Origin: JAWCLZ01 sp037443105
GTDB taxonomy: Archaea > Halobacteriota > JAWCLZ01
Reading direction: 5' to 3'
Length of the DNA stretch: 23,775 nucleotides
Assembly: GCA_037443105.1 (NCBI GenBank)
Contig: JBBIOZ010000019.1
Coordinates: forward strand, 1-23,775
In this document: piece by piece, positions 7,425-13,563 of the stretch
Layout of the letters: each line of letters opens with the position of its first letter
How positions within the stretch are numbered: position 1 is the stretch's first letter
Made by a program: the position numbers and the translations under genes
Notes under the pieces: generated by a model
What the model saw: only the letters and a program-made list of their open reading frames with translations
Database searches by the model: none
What the model was told of the DNA's origin: nothing

Positions 7425-7930
7425 TGTTTGATGAAGCTGGTATCATTACATTTCCATTGAAGCTATTGTGCTATACAATTCTACTTGGCTTGATCTTTGG
7501 CTTTGTGATTCAAGGCATCTGGAATGCAAGGATTCCTGTGAGTGAGAGTGCTATTGAGCGTGAAGTCAGCGAAATTTTGATCGCTATAAATTCAATTCAA
7601 CAGGGAGCACCTCGCAATCTGCTCTATAGCGACTCAAGTGAAGGCTGCAAGCGCGTGCTTAAGCTGAATTTGCCTAGCAATACTGCATATCTCTCACTGG
7701 GCAGTGATTCTGAATCTGAACCTAAGGCTGGAAGATTAATAGTATATAAAGTCCAGGGCGGTGGGAAACGCTTTGAATATCTCAATATCAACATCTGTGC
7801 AGCTAGCAAGGAAAATGGAGTGCTTCTTCCCAGCAAAAGTGGTTTGCTCTTAAAAAGTGGAAGCTACACTCTTACCTTTGAATTTGTTTACGATCCATCT
7901 TCCAATGAGAGATGGATTATTATTTATTGA
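7424..7930 (+). CDS. Pilin-like single-pass membrane protein 5
   Basis: A 168-residue protein beginning MFDEAG, with one hydrophobic helix (about residues 9-32) and a beta-rich exported domain. It is a paralogue of the first cassette gene, with matching blocks around LKLNLPSN, YKVQGGG, NICAASKENGVLLP and LKSGSYTLTFEF at comparable positions. ATG 7424 is chosen because GGAG lies 6 nt upstream, the start overlaps the previous stop by one base, and the short N-terminus matches the other cassette members. It is the last gene of the operon; the next gene is convergent and only 2 nt away, so transcription of the two must end within coding DNA or overlap. Confidence 0.75.
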   Translation: MFDEAGIITFPLKLLCYTILLGLIFGFVIQGIWNARIPVSESAIEREVSEILIAINSIQQGAPRNLLYSDSSEGCKRVLKLNLPSNTAYLSLGSDSESEPKAGRLIVYKVQGGGKRFEYLNINICAASKENGVLLPSKSGLLLKSGSYTLTFEFVYDPSSNERWIIIY

Positions 7931-7932
7931 GC

Positions 7933-8463
7933 TCATTCGATTATGTTAACGTCTTTGAGCACTGTTTTAGTCCAGCTATATGCCCACTCTGAGAAACTTA
8001 GGGGATTTATATCGAAGAAGAAGTCCCACCCGCTGAAGAATCGCATATCCTCTATTTCATCTCTATCTATCTTTAGATCTTCATCTCTCGCATTCGTCTT
8101 GCATTTGAATACAAAGTACCACGTGCGCGTGGAATAGTTTTTGAATTTCATTTCAATTATATTGATCGCTGGCATGTTTTCTATCTCAACCTCGAAGCCA
8201 AGCTTTTTAGCTTCTCTCAAAACAGCTTGTTCCACCTTTTCATCTATCACTTCTCCAACTGGAAAGCCCCAGTGTGCATAGGGTTTTTTGATCATGATAA
8301 ATCTATTTTTATTAACTATCACCAGAACCACGTTTGCAACTCTACCTTTCTTTGGATAGGGCATTTCAACATTTGGAAATTCCCAGCTGAAATTCCTTAT
8401 TACTGGATTATATCTATCCTTAAGATACTCGATTTCCTCGTTTTTGGGTTTGATTTCGATCAT
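7933..8463 (-). CDS. Nudix-fold protein with degenerate Nudix box
   Basis: A 176-residue soluble protein. Residues 40-100 follow the Nudix fold: a strand VANVVLVIVNKNRFIMIKK, then WGFPVGEVIDEKVEQAVLRE. The standard box is G-x5-E-x7-RE-U-x-EE-x-G-U. Here the segment after RE reads AKKLGF, so the EE pair that binds the catalytic metal is absent and one residue is missing. The protein is therefore probably a divergent or non-hydrolytic Nudix member, possibly a binding or regulatory one. The C-terminal half (HWGF is upstream; WDFFFDINPLSFSEWAYSW near 145-165) is rich in aromatic residues. ATG 8463 lies one base after the stop of the upstream gene, so both are one operon. The substrate is unknown. 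Confidence 0.8.
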   Translation of the reverse strand: MIEIKPKNEEIEYLKDRYNPVIRNFSWEFPNVEMPYPKKGRVANVVLVIVNKNRFIMIKKPYAHWGFPVGEVIDEKVEQAVLREAKKLGFEVEIENMPAINIIEMKFKNYSTRTWYFVFKCKTNARDEDLKIDRDEIEDMRFFSGWDFFFDINPLSFSEWAYSWTKTVLKDVNIIE

Positions 8464-8464
8464 T

Positions 8465-8986
8465 TCACTCTTCTGCTTTTTTCTTTTTTTCCATCCAAGC
8501 TTGCTTGAACTTCGATATCTCTTTTGCTAATTCATGCAGCTCTACCTTATCCTCTTTTGATATAGCTTCCGGCTCTTTGGCTTTTTTTGCCATATCTTGA
8601 AAGATACCTAAAGCAATAGAATCGATTAGGCTTGGTTTAGCTGCGCTTGCTGCTTTAGCTCTGCCTAGCTCAGCTTTATATTTCAAAAGCTTGGTTAATT
8701 GCAAATCACCATTCATATATAAATTGTTGATTCGCCGAGCTTCCACTCTTGCTTTGGAAAGTAAAATTGAGAGGGGGGCAATTTTATCGATTATTAATAT
8801 AATAATATTTCTATCATATCTTTTTGCATAAATGTAGTTTTTTTCTGTGCTCACCACAAGCTCCTTCACATCTTCAGAGTTAAAAATGCGAACATATCCT
8901 TCATAATCAAAGTCTTCTTCGCTCCTAGATGTAAAAACCTCTAGGCCTTCAACCAAAGCTATACCCTTAATAAATTCATTTAGCAT
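8465..8986 (-). CDS. Conserved-looking hypothetical protein, operon with Nudix-like gene
   Basis: A 173-residue soluble protein. The first half (about 1-80) alternates strands and helices (GIALVEGLEVFTSRSEEDF, later NYIYAKRYDRNIIILIIDK) and could be a roadblock/longin-like alpha/beta domain, though the match is weak. The second half is helical and charged, ending in a Lys/Glu-rich tail (WMEKKKKAEE). ATG 8986 has no SD, and a TATA-like TTTAAAATA on the minus strand lies about 28 nt upstream, consistent with a leaderless message. Its stop is one base before the Nudix-like start. No named family is recognised. A small-GTPase partner or scaffold role would be a guess from the fold hint only. Confidence 0.7.
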   Translation of the reverse strand: MLNEFIKGIALVEGLEVFTSRSEEDFDYEGYVRIFNSEDVKELVVSTEKNYIYAKRYDRNIIILIIDKIAPLSILLSKARVEARRINNLYMNGDLQLTKLLKYKAELGRAKAASAAKPSLIDSIALGIFQDMAKKAKEPEAISKEDKVELHELAKEISKFKQAWMEKKKKAEE

Positions 8987-9138
8987 TCAAGTAAATTTAT
9001 GTTTAAGCCTGTATTTTAAATTTGCTAAAGTAAATTAAGATTATACCATAAAATGGTTTATTATGAAAATATATTATAATTTTTTTTAAAAATTTTAAAA
9101 AAGAATAAATTTTTATAGTCAAATCCTTATATTTTTAT

Positions 9139-9339
9139 ATGATTGAAATGAAGAGGCTGCAAGTGGCAGTGGTTTTTGCGGTTCTAATCATAACATTAAC
9201 AATCTTAACCCTTCCCATCTGGCTCGAGCCACTTTGGCCAGAATTCATATCAATCTTGAATAAAATTCAAACTCTACCAGCGGAGATCGACTCTATTTTG
9301 AAATCATTTTTTGAATTCATTAGAAATCAAATTCGATAG
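9139..9339 (+). CDS. Small single-pass membrane protein
   Basis: A 66-residue protein: short N-terminus with Lys-Arg, one strong hydrophobic helix (about residues 8-29, VAVVFAVLIITLTILTLPIW), then an amphipathic tail ending in FFEFIRNQIR. A TATA-like atttttatag at 9109-9118 centres about 25 nt before the ATG, so the message is most likely leaderless, a pattern also seen at other first genes here. It lies 54 nt before the HTH gene. No family is recognised; it could anchor or signal at the membrane. Confidence 0.6.
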   Translation: MIEMKRLQVAVVFAVLIITLTILTLPIWLEPLWPEFISILNKIQTLPAEIDSILKSFFEFIRNQIR

Positions 9340-9393
9340 AGAATACACAAATTTTTTTAATTTAATGAACAATAATTTAAAAATGAAAGTAGC

Positions 9394-9804
9394 ATGCCTC
9401 AAACAAAGTCAAAAAAAGCTCAAATCATTGAGATGGCAAAGCAAACCAATGATATTGAATTCATAGCTAAAACATTCAACACCACTCCCGGCTATGTGAA
9501 AACAATCCTCAGAAGAGCCAGCAGTGCAGTTTCCGCAAAACAAGATCCAGAACTATCCTCCATGTTTGATGGAATTCTTAAGTTCAAAACTCTTGAGCTC
9601 GCGAGGAAAAGTGTGAATAGGCTAGATGAACTATATCACAGCGGGGACCGTACAGTTAAAGGATTAGCAGTATTCGTGGCATTAACTGGTTTGAACAAAG
9701 CAATCACGATTTCAAAAAATCGCAGGCTTTCACGCGAGGGGAGAATGAAATTTGAGAAGATCGCTTCCCTTTTTCAAAACTGGATAGAGGAGCACAAGCT
9801 ATAG
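9394..9804 (+). CDS. Helix-turn-helix domain protein
   Basis: A 136-residue protein. Residues 9-42 form a helix-turn-helix of the sigma-like type (AQIIEMAKQTNDIEFIAKTF then TTPGYVKTILRRA), where the second helix would read DNA. The rest is helical and basic, with a segment FKTLELARKSVNRLDELYHS that may be for dimerisation. It is 10 nt upstream of the F420:NADP oxidoreductase gene and very likely co-transcribed, so a regulator of that gene or of its own operon is plausible. No SD is evident at ATG 9394, and an AT-rich stretch (tttaatttaatga) precedes it. The HTH is clear; the target is inferred. Confidence 0.75.
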   Translation: MPQTKSKKAQIIEMAKQTNDIEFIAKTFNTTPGYVKTILRRASSAVSAKQDPELSSMFDGILKFKTLELARKSVNRLDELYHSGDRTVKGLAVFVALTGLNKAITISKNRRLSREGRMKFEKIASLFQNWIEEHKL

Positions 9805-9814
9805 GAGGGGAAAA

Positions 9815-10462
9815 ATGAGGATATCACTACTGGGGGGCACAGGGGATATGGGCGAGGGGCTTGCTTTACGCTGGGCTAAAACCAATGAAATTATAATTGG
9901 CTCAAGAGATTTTGAAAAAGCAAATAAAGCAGCTAAGCGCTATCTAAATATCTTGAGGGAAAAAGGCATCGAAGCTAAAATTCAAGGGATGGAAAATTCT
10001 CAAGCAGTCAAGTATGGAGAAATAGTTGTTTTCACCATTCCATATGAATATGCAATTTCAACTGCTAGAGAGCTATACAGCGCTTTCAAAGACCAAATTG
10101 TAATCTCGCCCTTGGTGCAGCTGAGGTGGAGAGGCAAATATGCTTGCCCTGTACAGCGTAACGCTACTTTAGATTTGAAAGACGCGCTGCCCAAAGGCAC
10201 AAGAGTAATTTCAGCTTTTCAAACATTGCCTGCAGAAAAACTCAAGAATTTAGACCTCACCCTAGATCTAGATGTAGTAGTATGCGGCAATGATCAATCT
10301 AGCAAAAAAATAGTCATGGATTTAATCAAGCAAATTCCCAACTTAAGACCTTTGGATGGAGGCCCTCTTGAGTTCTCCTGCTTAATTGAAAATCTAACTC
10401 CGCTTTTGCTCAATCTCGCAAATTTGAATAAATTAAAGGATTTATCCATCAAATTTCTGTAG
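9815..10462 (+). CDS. npdG: F420-dependent NADP oxidoreductase (Fno)
   Basis: Fno passes hydride between coenzyme F420H2 and NADP+, linking the F420 pool to biosynthetic NADPH. The Rossmann motif LLGGTGDMGEGLALRWA is at residues 5-21 and is followed by the NADP-selecting strand IIIGSRDFEKA (Ser-Arg). Further family blocks are VVFTIPYEYA, ISAFQTLPAE, DVVVCGNDQSS and the C-terminal LRPLDGGPLE, all typical of the family. Its length (215 residues) is normal. AGGAGGGG lies 4 nt before the ATG. It follows the HTH gene by 10 nt and is convergent to rtcA. It implies that the organism makes F420. Confidence 0.95.
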   Translation: MRISLLGGTGDMGEGLALRWAKTNEIIIGSRDFEKANKAAKRYLNILREKGIEAKIQGMENSQAVKYGEIVVFTIPYEYAISTARELYSAFKDQIVISPLVQLRWRGKYACPVQRNATLDLKDALPKGTRVISAFQTLPAEKLKNLDLTLDLDVVVCGNDQSSKKIVMDLIKQIPNLRPLDGGPLEFSCLIENLTPLLLNLANLNKLKDLSIKFL

Positions 10463-10464
10463 AT

Positions 10465-10472
10465 AAAAAAAA
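10465..10472 (-). terminator. Possible U-tract terminator after rtcA
   Basis: A run of eight A on the plus strand, hence eight T on the minus strand, lies about 35 nt past the rtcA stop and just past the convergent npdG end. Archaeal termination often needs only such a U-tract; no strong hairpin was found. Confidence 0.35.
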
Positions 10473-10506
10473 GGAGATTAAATTCGAAGAGCATGAATTA
10501 AAGCAG

Positions 10507-11502
10507 CTAGCACGAAATTTTGAATAATCCCTTCTCAACCTTTTCCACATCTATTTTAACATTTAAAAATTTCTCACCGACCCAGATGTTGGTTTCAGTG
10601 TGCATTGTAAGTTCTCTAGTAGTATAAGACCCGCCGGATAAAGCAATGTATGGAATTAGCTGATCCGCTAGGTAGATATCCACAAGTGCTTCGCTTTTAA
10701 GCTCGGTCAGCATAGCGTGAGCGGCTTCCTCTCCAACTTTTTCAGCTGGCTTCCCTTTTTCACCCAAAGAGCTCCCGCCTATTCCACGGCTCCACAGAGT
10801 TATCCCGCTGCCTGTGGTTTGACCCCCAGCTGTCTCTATTTTTATATCCGCTTCAAAACCAGATTCCTTGAGAATTTGACTCGCTGCTTTGGCCTGCCTC
10901 TCCGGAATATGCATCGGGAGATTCACGCAGTGAGATATGCCCTTGATAACCCTATCCCTTTCAAATCTTAATTCCAGCTTCCTCAACTTAGAGGGGAAGA
11001 TGCTTGCCTTCACCAATCCCCCTCCCCTGGGGTAATATCCTCGTCTTATCAATTGAATTTCTCCATTATAGCCCATTTCCCTTAGAATAGGGAGGGTTAC
11101 AAAGCGGAGGTAGTCGACTGGCGGCGACCAAGCTACATCAGTTCCGCCTGAAATTGTCAGCACTATGGGGGCTTTGGCTCTCACCGCTACTGGCATAACA
11201 CATTGAAGCAAAAGGGTAATGCTGCCAGCAGTGCCTATGTCGACTTTGAACTCACCTCCTAAAACTTCCCCTGGATGGAATTCAAATTCTCTGGAATTAA
11301 TTTTAAGCCCCCTCGTCTTAGCATTGCATAGCCTTGCAACTGTCTCCACTGCTTTCAAATGCTGTGCCGCCAGCCCTGGGTTGGGGCGATTTGCTCTTAT
11401 GTTGTATATTCTAAATGGCTCGCTTGTTATGGCTGAAAAAGCAGTAGCTATCCTAACGATGGAACCTCCGCCTTCGCCAAAGCTGCCGTCTATTTCGATC
11501 AT
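10507..11502 (-). CDS. rtcA: RNA 3'-terminal phosphate cyclase RtcA
   Basis: RtcA uses ATP to convert an RNA 3'-phosphate end into a 2',3'-cyclic phosphate through an enzyme-AMP intermediate. The protein begins MIEIDGSFGEGGG, carries NIRANRPNPGLAAQHL, DIGTAGSITLLLQ, RRGYYPRGGG and the end block ELTMHTETNIWVGEKF. In that block His301 is the residue adenylylated in the E. coli enzyme (His309). The length of 331 residues matches the family. ATG 11502 has no SD; a TATA-like ATATATAAG about 33 nt upstream fits a leaderless or short-leader message. It stands alone, convergent to npdG. The protein is intact, with all expected motifs. Confidence 0.97.
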   Translation of the reverse strand: MIEIDGSFGEGGGSIVRIATAFSAITSEPFRIYNIRANRPNPGLAAQHLKAVETVARLCNAKTRGLKINSREFEFHPGEVLGGEFKVDIGTAGSITLLLQCVMPVAVRAKAPIVLTISGGTDVAWSPPVDYLRFVTLPILREMGYNGEIQLIRRGYYPRGGGLVKASIFPSKLRKLELRFERDRVIKGISHCVNLPMHIPERQAKAASQILKESGFEADIKIETAGGQTTGSGITLWSRGIGGSSLGEKGKPAEKVGEEAAHAMLTELKSEALVDIYLADQLIPYIALSGGSYTTRELTMHTETNIWVGEKFLNVKIDVEKVEKGLFKISC

Positions 11503-11692
11503 GTATTTAAAAGCATTATAAGCAAGACTTATATATTCATTCCCTTTCGATGGAAATGTGCCGAGAATTAGTTTGATGCAAAAAACTTAGAAATAGAACG
11601 GGGAAAAAGAGGTAGCGGAGCACAAGTAAGCTAGAGCCTAAAAAAGGCCGCATCTCAGCGATCTAAAACAACACAATGAACACGCGGAGAAA

Positions 11693-11737
11693 ATTATAGA
11701 GCTTAAATCTCGCTATTATAGAGCTTAAATCCTCGCT
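11693..11737. repeat. Two adjacent 22/23-nt direct repeats
   Basis: The copies lie at 11693-11714 and 11715-11737, directly abutting. Each begins attatagagcttaaat and ends tcgct; the only difference is one extra C in the second copy. They end about 30 nt before the TATA element of the tRNA gene. They may be a protein-binding site, a replication-slippage duplication, or the trace of a longer array. Two copies are too few to call a CRISPR. Confidence 0.8.
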
Positions 11738-11769
11738 AAAGACCACACCGAAGGAAAGATTTAAATGCA

Positions 11770-11777
11770 TATAAATA
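11770..11777 (+). promoter_or_regulatory. TATA box for the initiator tRNA gene
   Basis: The sequence tataaata lies about 35 nt before the first mature tRNA base, preceded by a purine/A-rich BRE-like stretch. This spacing fits initiation a few bases upstream of the tRNA. Confidence 0.6.
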
Positions 11778-11808
11778 AATTTCATATTTCTAAGAACACT
11801 AACTTGAA

Positions 11809-11894
11809 AGCGGGGTGGGGTAGTCAGGAGATCCCGACGGGCTCATAGCAGCAGGGATACCCGTAGATCGATGGTTCAAATCCATCCCCCGCTA
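11809..11894 (+). tRNA. Initiator tRNA-Met (CAT) with an 11-nt intron
   Basis: The acceptor stem AGCGGGG (11809-11815) pairs with CCCCGCT (11887-11893); the discriminator is A and no CCA is encoded. The D stem is GGG/CCC (11818-11820, 11833-11835). The anticodon stem is ACGGG (11837-11841) with CCCGT (11860-11864). The T arm is GATGG-TTCAAAT-CCATC. The loop reads CTCATA then A38 once an 11-nt insert at 11848-11858 is removed, giving anticodon CAT at 11844-11846. A1-U72 and three G-C pairs at the base of the anticodon loop are initiator identity features, so this is tRNA-iMet, not elongator. The insert lies at the canonical position 37/38. The mature tRNA is 75 nt. Confidence 0.95.
11848..11858 (+). 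other. tRNA intron, 11 nt, at position 37/38
   Basis: The intron sequence is gcagcagggat. Folding by eye gives anticodon-loop bases 32-34 paired with GGG at intron positions 7-9 (C-G, U-G, C-G) and A35 opposite A. The first scissile bond lies in a terminal loop and the second in a 3-nt bulge, each after the second base. This is a relaxed bulge-helix-loop form for the archaeal splicing endonuclease. Confidence 0.85.
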
Positions 11895-11935
11895 TGAGTT
11901 AAAGAAAAATAAATTTACATATTGGGCTTATAATC

Positions 11936-11940
11936 TTTTT
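11936..11940 (+). terminator. Possible T-tract terminator after the tRNA
   Basis: Five T at about 42 nt past the tRNA end, within an AT-rich gap before the convergent glycosyltransferase gene. It is short, so the call is weak. Confidence 0.3.
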
Positions 11941-11960
11941 ATTCGAGCACAGGTATGCAT

Positions 11961-13319
11961 TCAAATTAAGGTTTTGATGGGTACCACCAATGGTAGTTCA
12001 TCCAAGAGTTTTAAATCCCCGCCTGCTATTGCTTCAAATATTGCTGGATATATCTTTGCCCGCTCATTCCAGTCGTAGTGCTTTGCAACGAACCCTCGAG
12101 CATTTCTCCCTATTTCCTCGATCTTTGCCTCATTCTTTAATAAAAAATCGATCTTCTCAGCTATATCCCTCGGGTCGAATGGGTTGCACTGCAGTGCGGT
12201 GTAGTTATCGATCATTCTCTCCATAAAGCCACCTGTGCCATTGATGCATGGAACACCGCACGCTCCTGCCTCAAGATCAAATTGACCGTGAGGCTCATAT
12301 TTGCTAGGTGCAACTGCAATTTTTGCTTTGTTGATTTCCAAAGCTTTTTCTTCAGGCGCGTGCCACTTTGTGGAGATTAAAATATTTTTTTCCATTTTCT
12401 CTCTAGCGACCCATCGAAGAATCTCTTCCTCGAGTTCTCCTCCTCCAATTAACTTGACTTTTATATCTGGATAGCTTTGCTTGAGCAGCTTTGCAGCTAT
12501 CAATAGCTCCATAACGCCTTTTACAATTGCAAATCTACCTATGAAAATAACATCATATTCCTTCTCAACTTTGATCGGCCTATATTTTTTGGTATCAATG
12601 CCATGATGAATTGGATAAGTCTTTCTCTCAATTTCCTCAGGCGAGATACCATGCATTGCTCCAACTTTTTTAACTTCCTCCACCATGTTCTTGCCAACTG
12701 TGAAGCAAACATCTGCCTTCTTAATGCCAAGTGCCTCTATATCTCTAATGGTTCTACTCCCCGCGTAGACACCTCCAAATCTATTTTCCTCTGGCCCTTT
12801 AAAGGTATGAATTATACCGCCTGCTCTACCTGATTCAAGAGAATGGAGAAATACTACCAGTGGAATTCTATGGGTAAGAGTTTTTTGATAAGAGCCTAGG
12901 ATTGCCATCCAATCGTGAGCGCAGATAAGCTCTGGCTTTTTATCAGTGATAACCTCTGGAATAGCGAATGTATAATCTGCTAGAAATGGAAGGGTTGAAA
13001 TTTCACTGGCATGGATATTATTGAATTCCATGCCTGCAGTTTCAAATAGTTCTTTGCATTTTTTTGCTACTTCCAGCTCGCTGAATCTGCAGAGTGGCCT
13101 AATTATTTTATACCCATCGATTTCCTCATAGACAGGTAAGTCTCTCCCTCTTATGCGTCTAGCTCCCACTCCTATTATATTCACTTGACTGGATATCCTA
13201 GAGAGAATTTCATCTGAAACTACGCCTAGCCCGCCTATGATTCCATATCTTTTCTCTTGAGATTTAGGTTCAAACCCGTAGGAGGGCAGCTCATAGCTAT
13301 CCCATTCCACGGTTAACAT
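11961..13319 (-). CDS. Glycogen synthase-like GT-B glycosyltransferase
   Basis: A 452-residue enzyme of the GT4/GT5 type, expected to extend an alpha-1,4-glucan from a nucleotide sugar. The N-terminal domain has GIIGGLGVVSDE, the acceptor-side glycine loop of glycogen synthases, and CAHDWMAILG. The donor domain starts with DVIFIGRFAIVKG and has KLIGGGELEEEIL and PSKYEPHGQFDLEAGACGVP, where two Glu separated by seven residues are the E-x7-E motif. ATG 13319 is followed by LTVEWDSYELPSYG; a GAGG lies about 7 nt upstream. The gene diverges from the GH57 gene over a 244-bp AT-rich gap, a neighbour set that supports glucan metabolism. Trehalose or sucrose synthase-type activity is the main alternative. 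Confidence 0.9.
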   Translation of the reverse strand: MLTVEWDSYELPSYGFEPKSQEKRYGIIGGLGVVSDEILSRISSQVNIIGVGARRIRGRDLPVYEEIDGYKIIRPLCRFSELEVAKKCKELFETAGMEFNNIHASEISTLPFLADYTFAIPEVITDKKPELICAHDWMAILGSYQKTLTHRIPLVVFLHSLESGRAGGIIHTFKGPEENRFGGVYAGSRTIRDIEALGIKKADVCFTVGKNMVEEVKKVGAMHGISPEEIERKTYPIHHGIDTKKYRPIKVEKEYDVIFIGRFAIVKGVMELLIAAKLLKQSYPDIKVKLIGGGELEEEILRWVAREKMEKNILISTKWHAPEEKALEINKAKIAVAPSKYEPHGQFDLEAGACGVPCINGTGGFMERMIDNYTALQCNPFDPRDIAEKIDFLLKNEAKIEEIGRNARGFVAKHYDWNERAKIYPAIFEAIAGGDLKLLDELPLVVPIKTLI

Positions 13320-13535
13320 ATATTATTCCTCTATTCTTGGTTAATTTTGCGATAAAAGCAATATTTGTTGCATAATTTTTTTTAAAATTTAAAACATATT
13401 TCTGCAAATCTTCCATCCCAGCTATTAGATTGATTGCGAGTTATTTAAAGATTTCGGCTTATTTTCTGCTGCTGGATAGGAGCAAATGGTAAACGTTATA
13501 ATTTAAATATATCCAAATCAAAGCAATGTCAAAAT

Positions 13536-13548
13536 ATAAATATTTATA
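13536..13548 (+). promoter_or_regulatory. TATA-like element upstream of the GH57 gene
   Basis: An AT-rich run (aatatttatataa) ends about 16 nt before the GTG at 13564 and 22 nt before the ATG at 13570. The spacing places transcription start close to the coding start, so the message is probably leaderless or nearly so. The remaining gap (13320-13535) is AT-rich, with no gene seen. Confidence 0.45.
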
Positions 13549-13563
13549 TAATGTATTCTATTT

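Larger units (their letters stand above)
11520..11808. other. Gene-free stretch upstream of the tRNA
   Basis: No open frame of useful length with a plausible start was found on either strand. It contains a short hairpin (gcct/aggc around 11637-11650), the tandem repeats at 11693-11737 and the tRNA promoter. I see no C/D-box or H/ACA-box signature that I would defend. Confidence 0.5.

Noticed and set aside
11219..11521. Plus-strand frame of 100 codons opposite rtcA
   Set aside because: Antisense to a complete, motif-rich rtcA; proline/serine-rich composition typical of a shadow frame.
11693..11737. Mini CRISPR array
   Set aside because: Only two directly abutting copies without spacers; not an array.
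11817..11894. Elongator tRNA-Met or tRNA-Ile2 with CAT anticodon
   Set aside because: A1-U72 and three G-C pairs next to the anticodon loop are initiator features.
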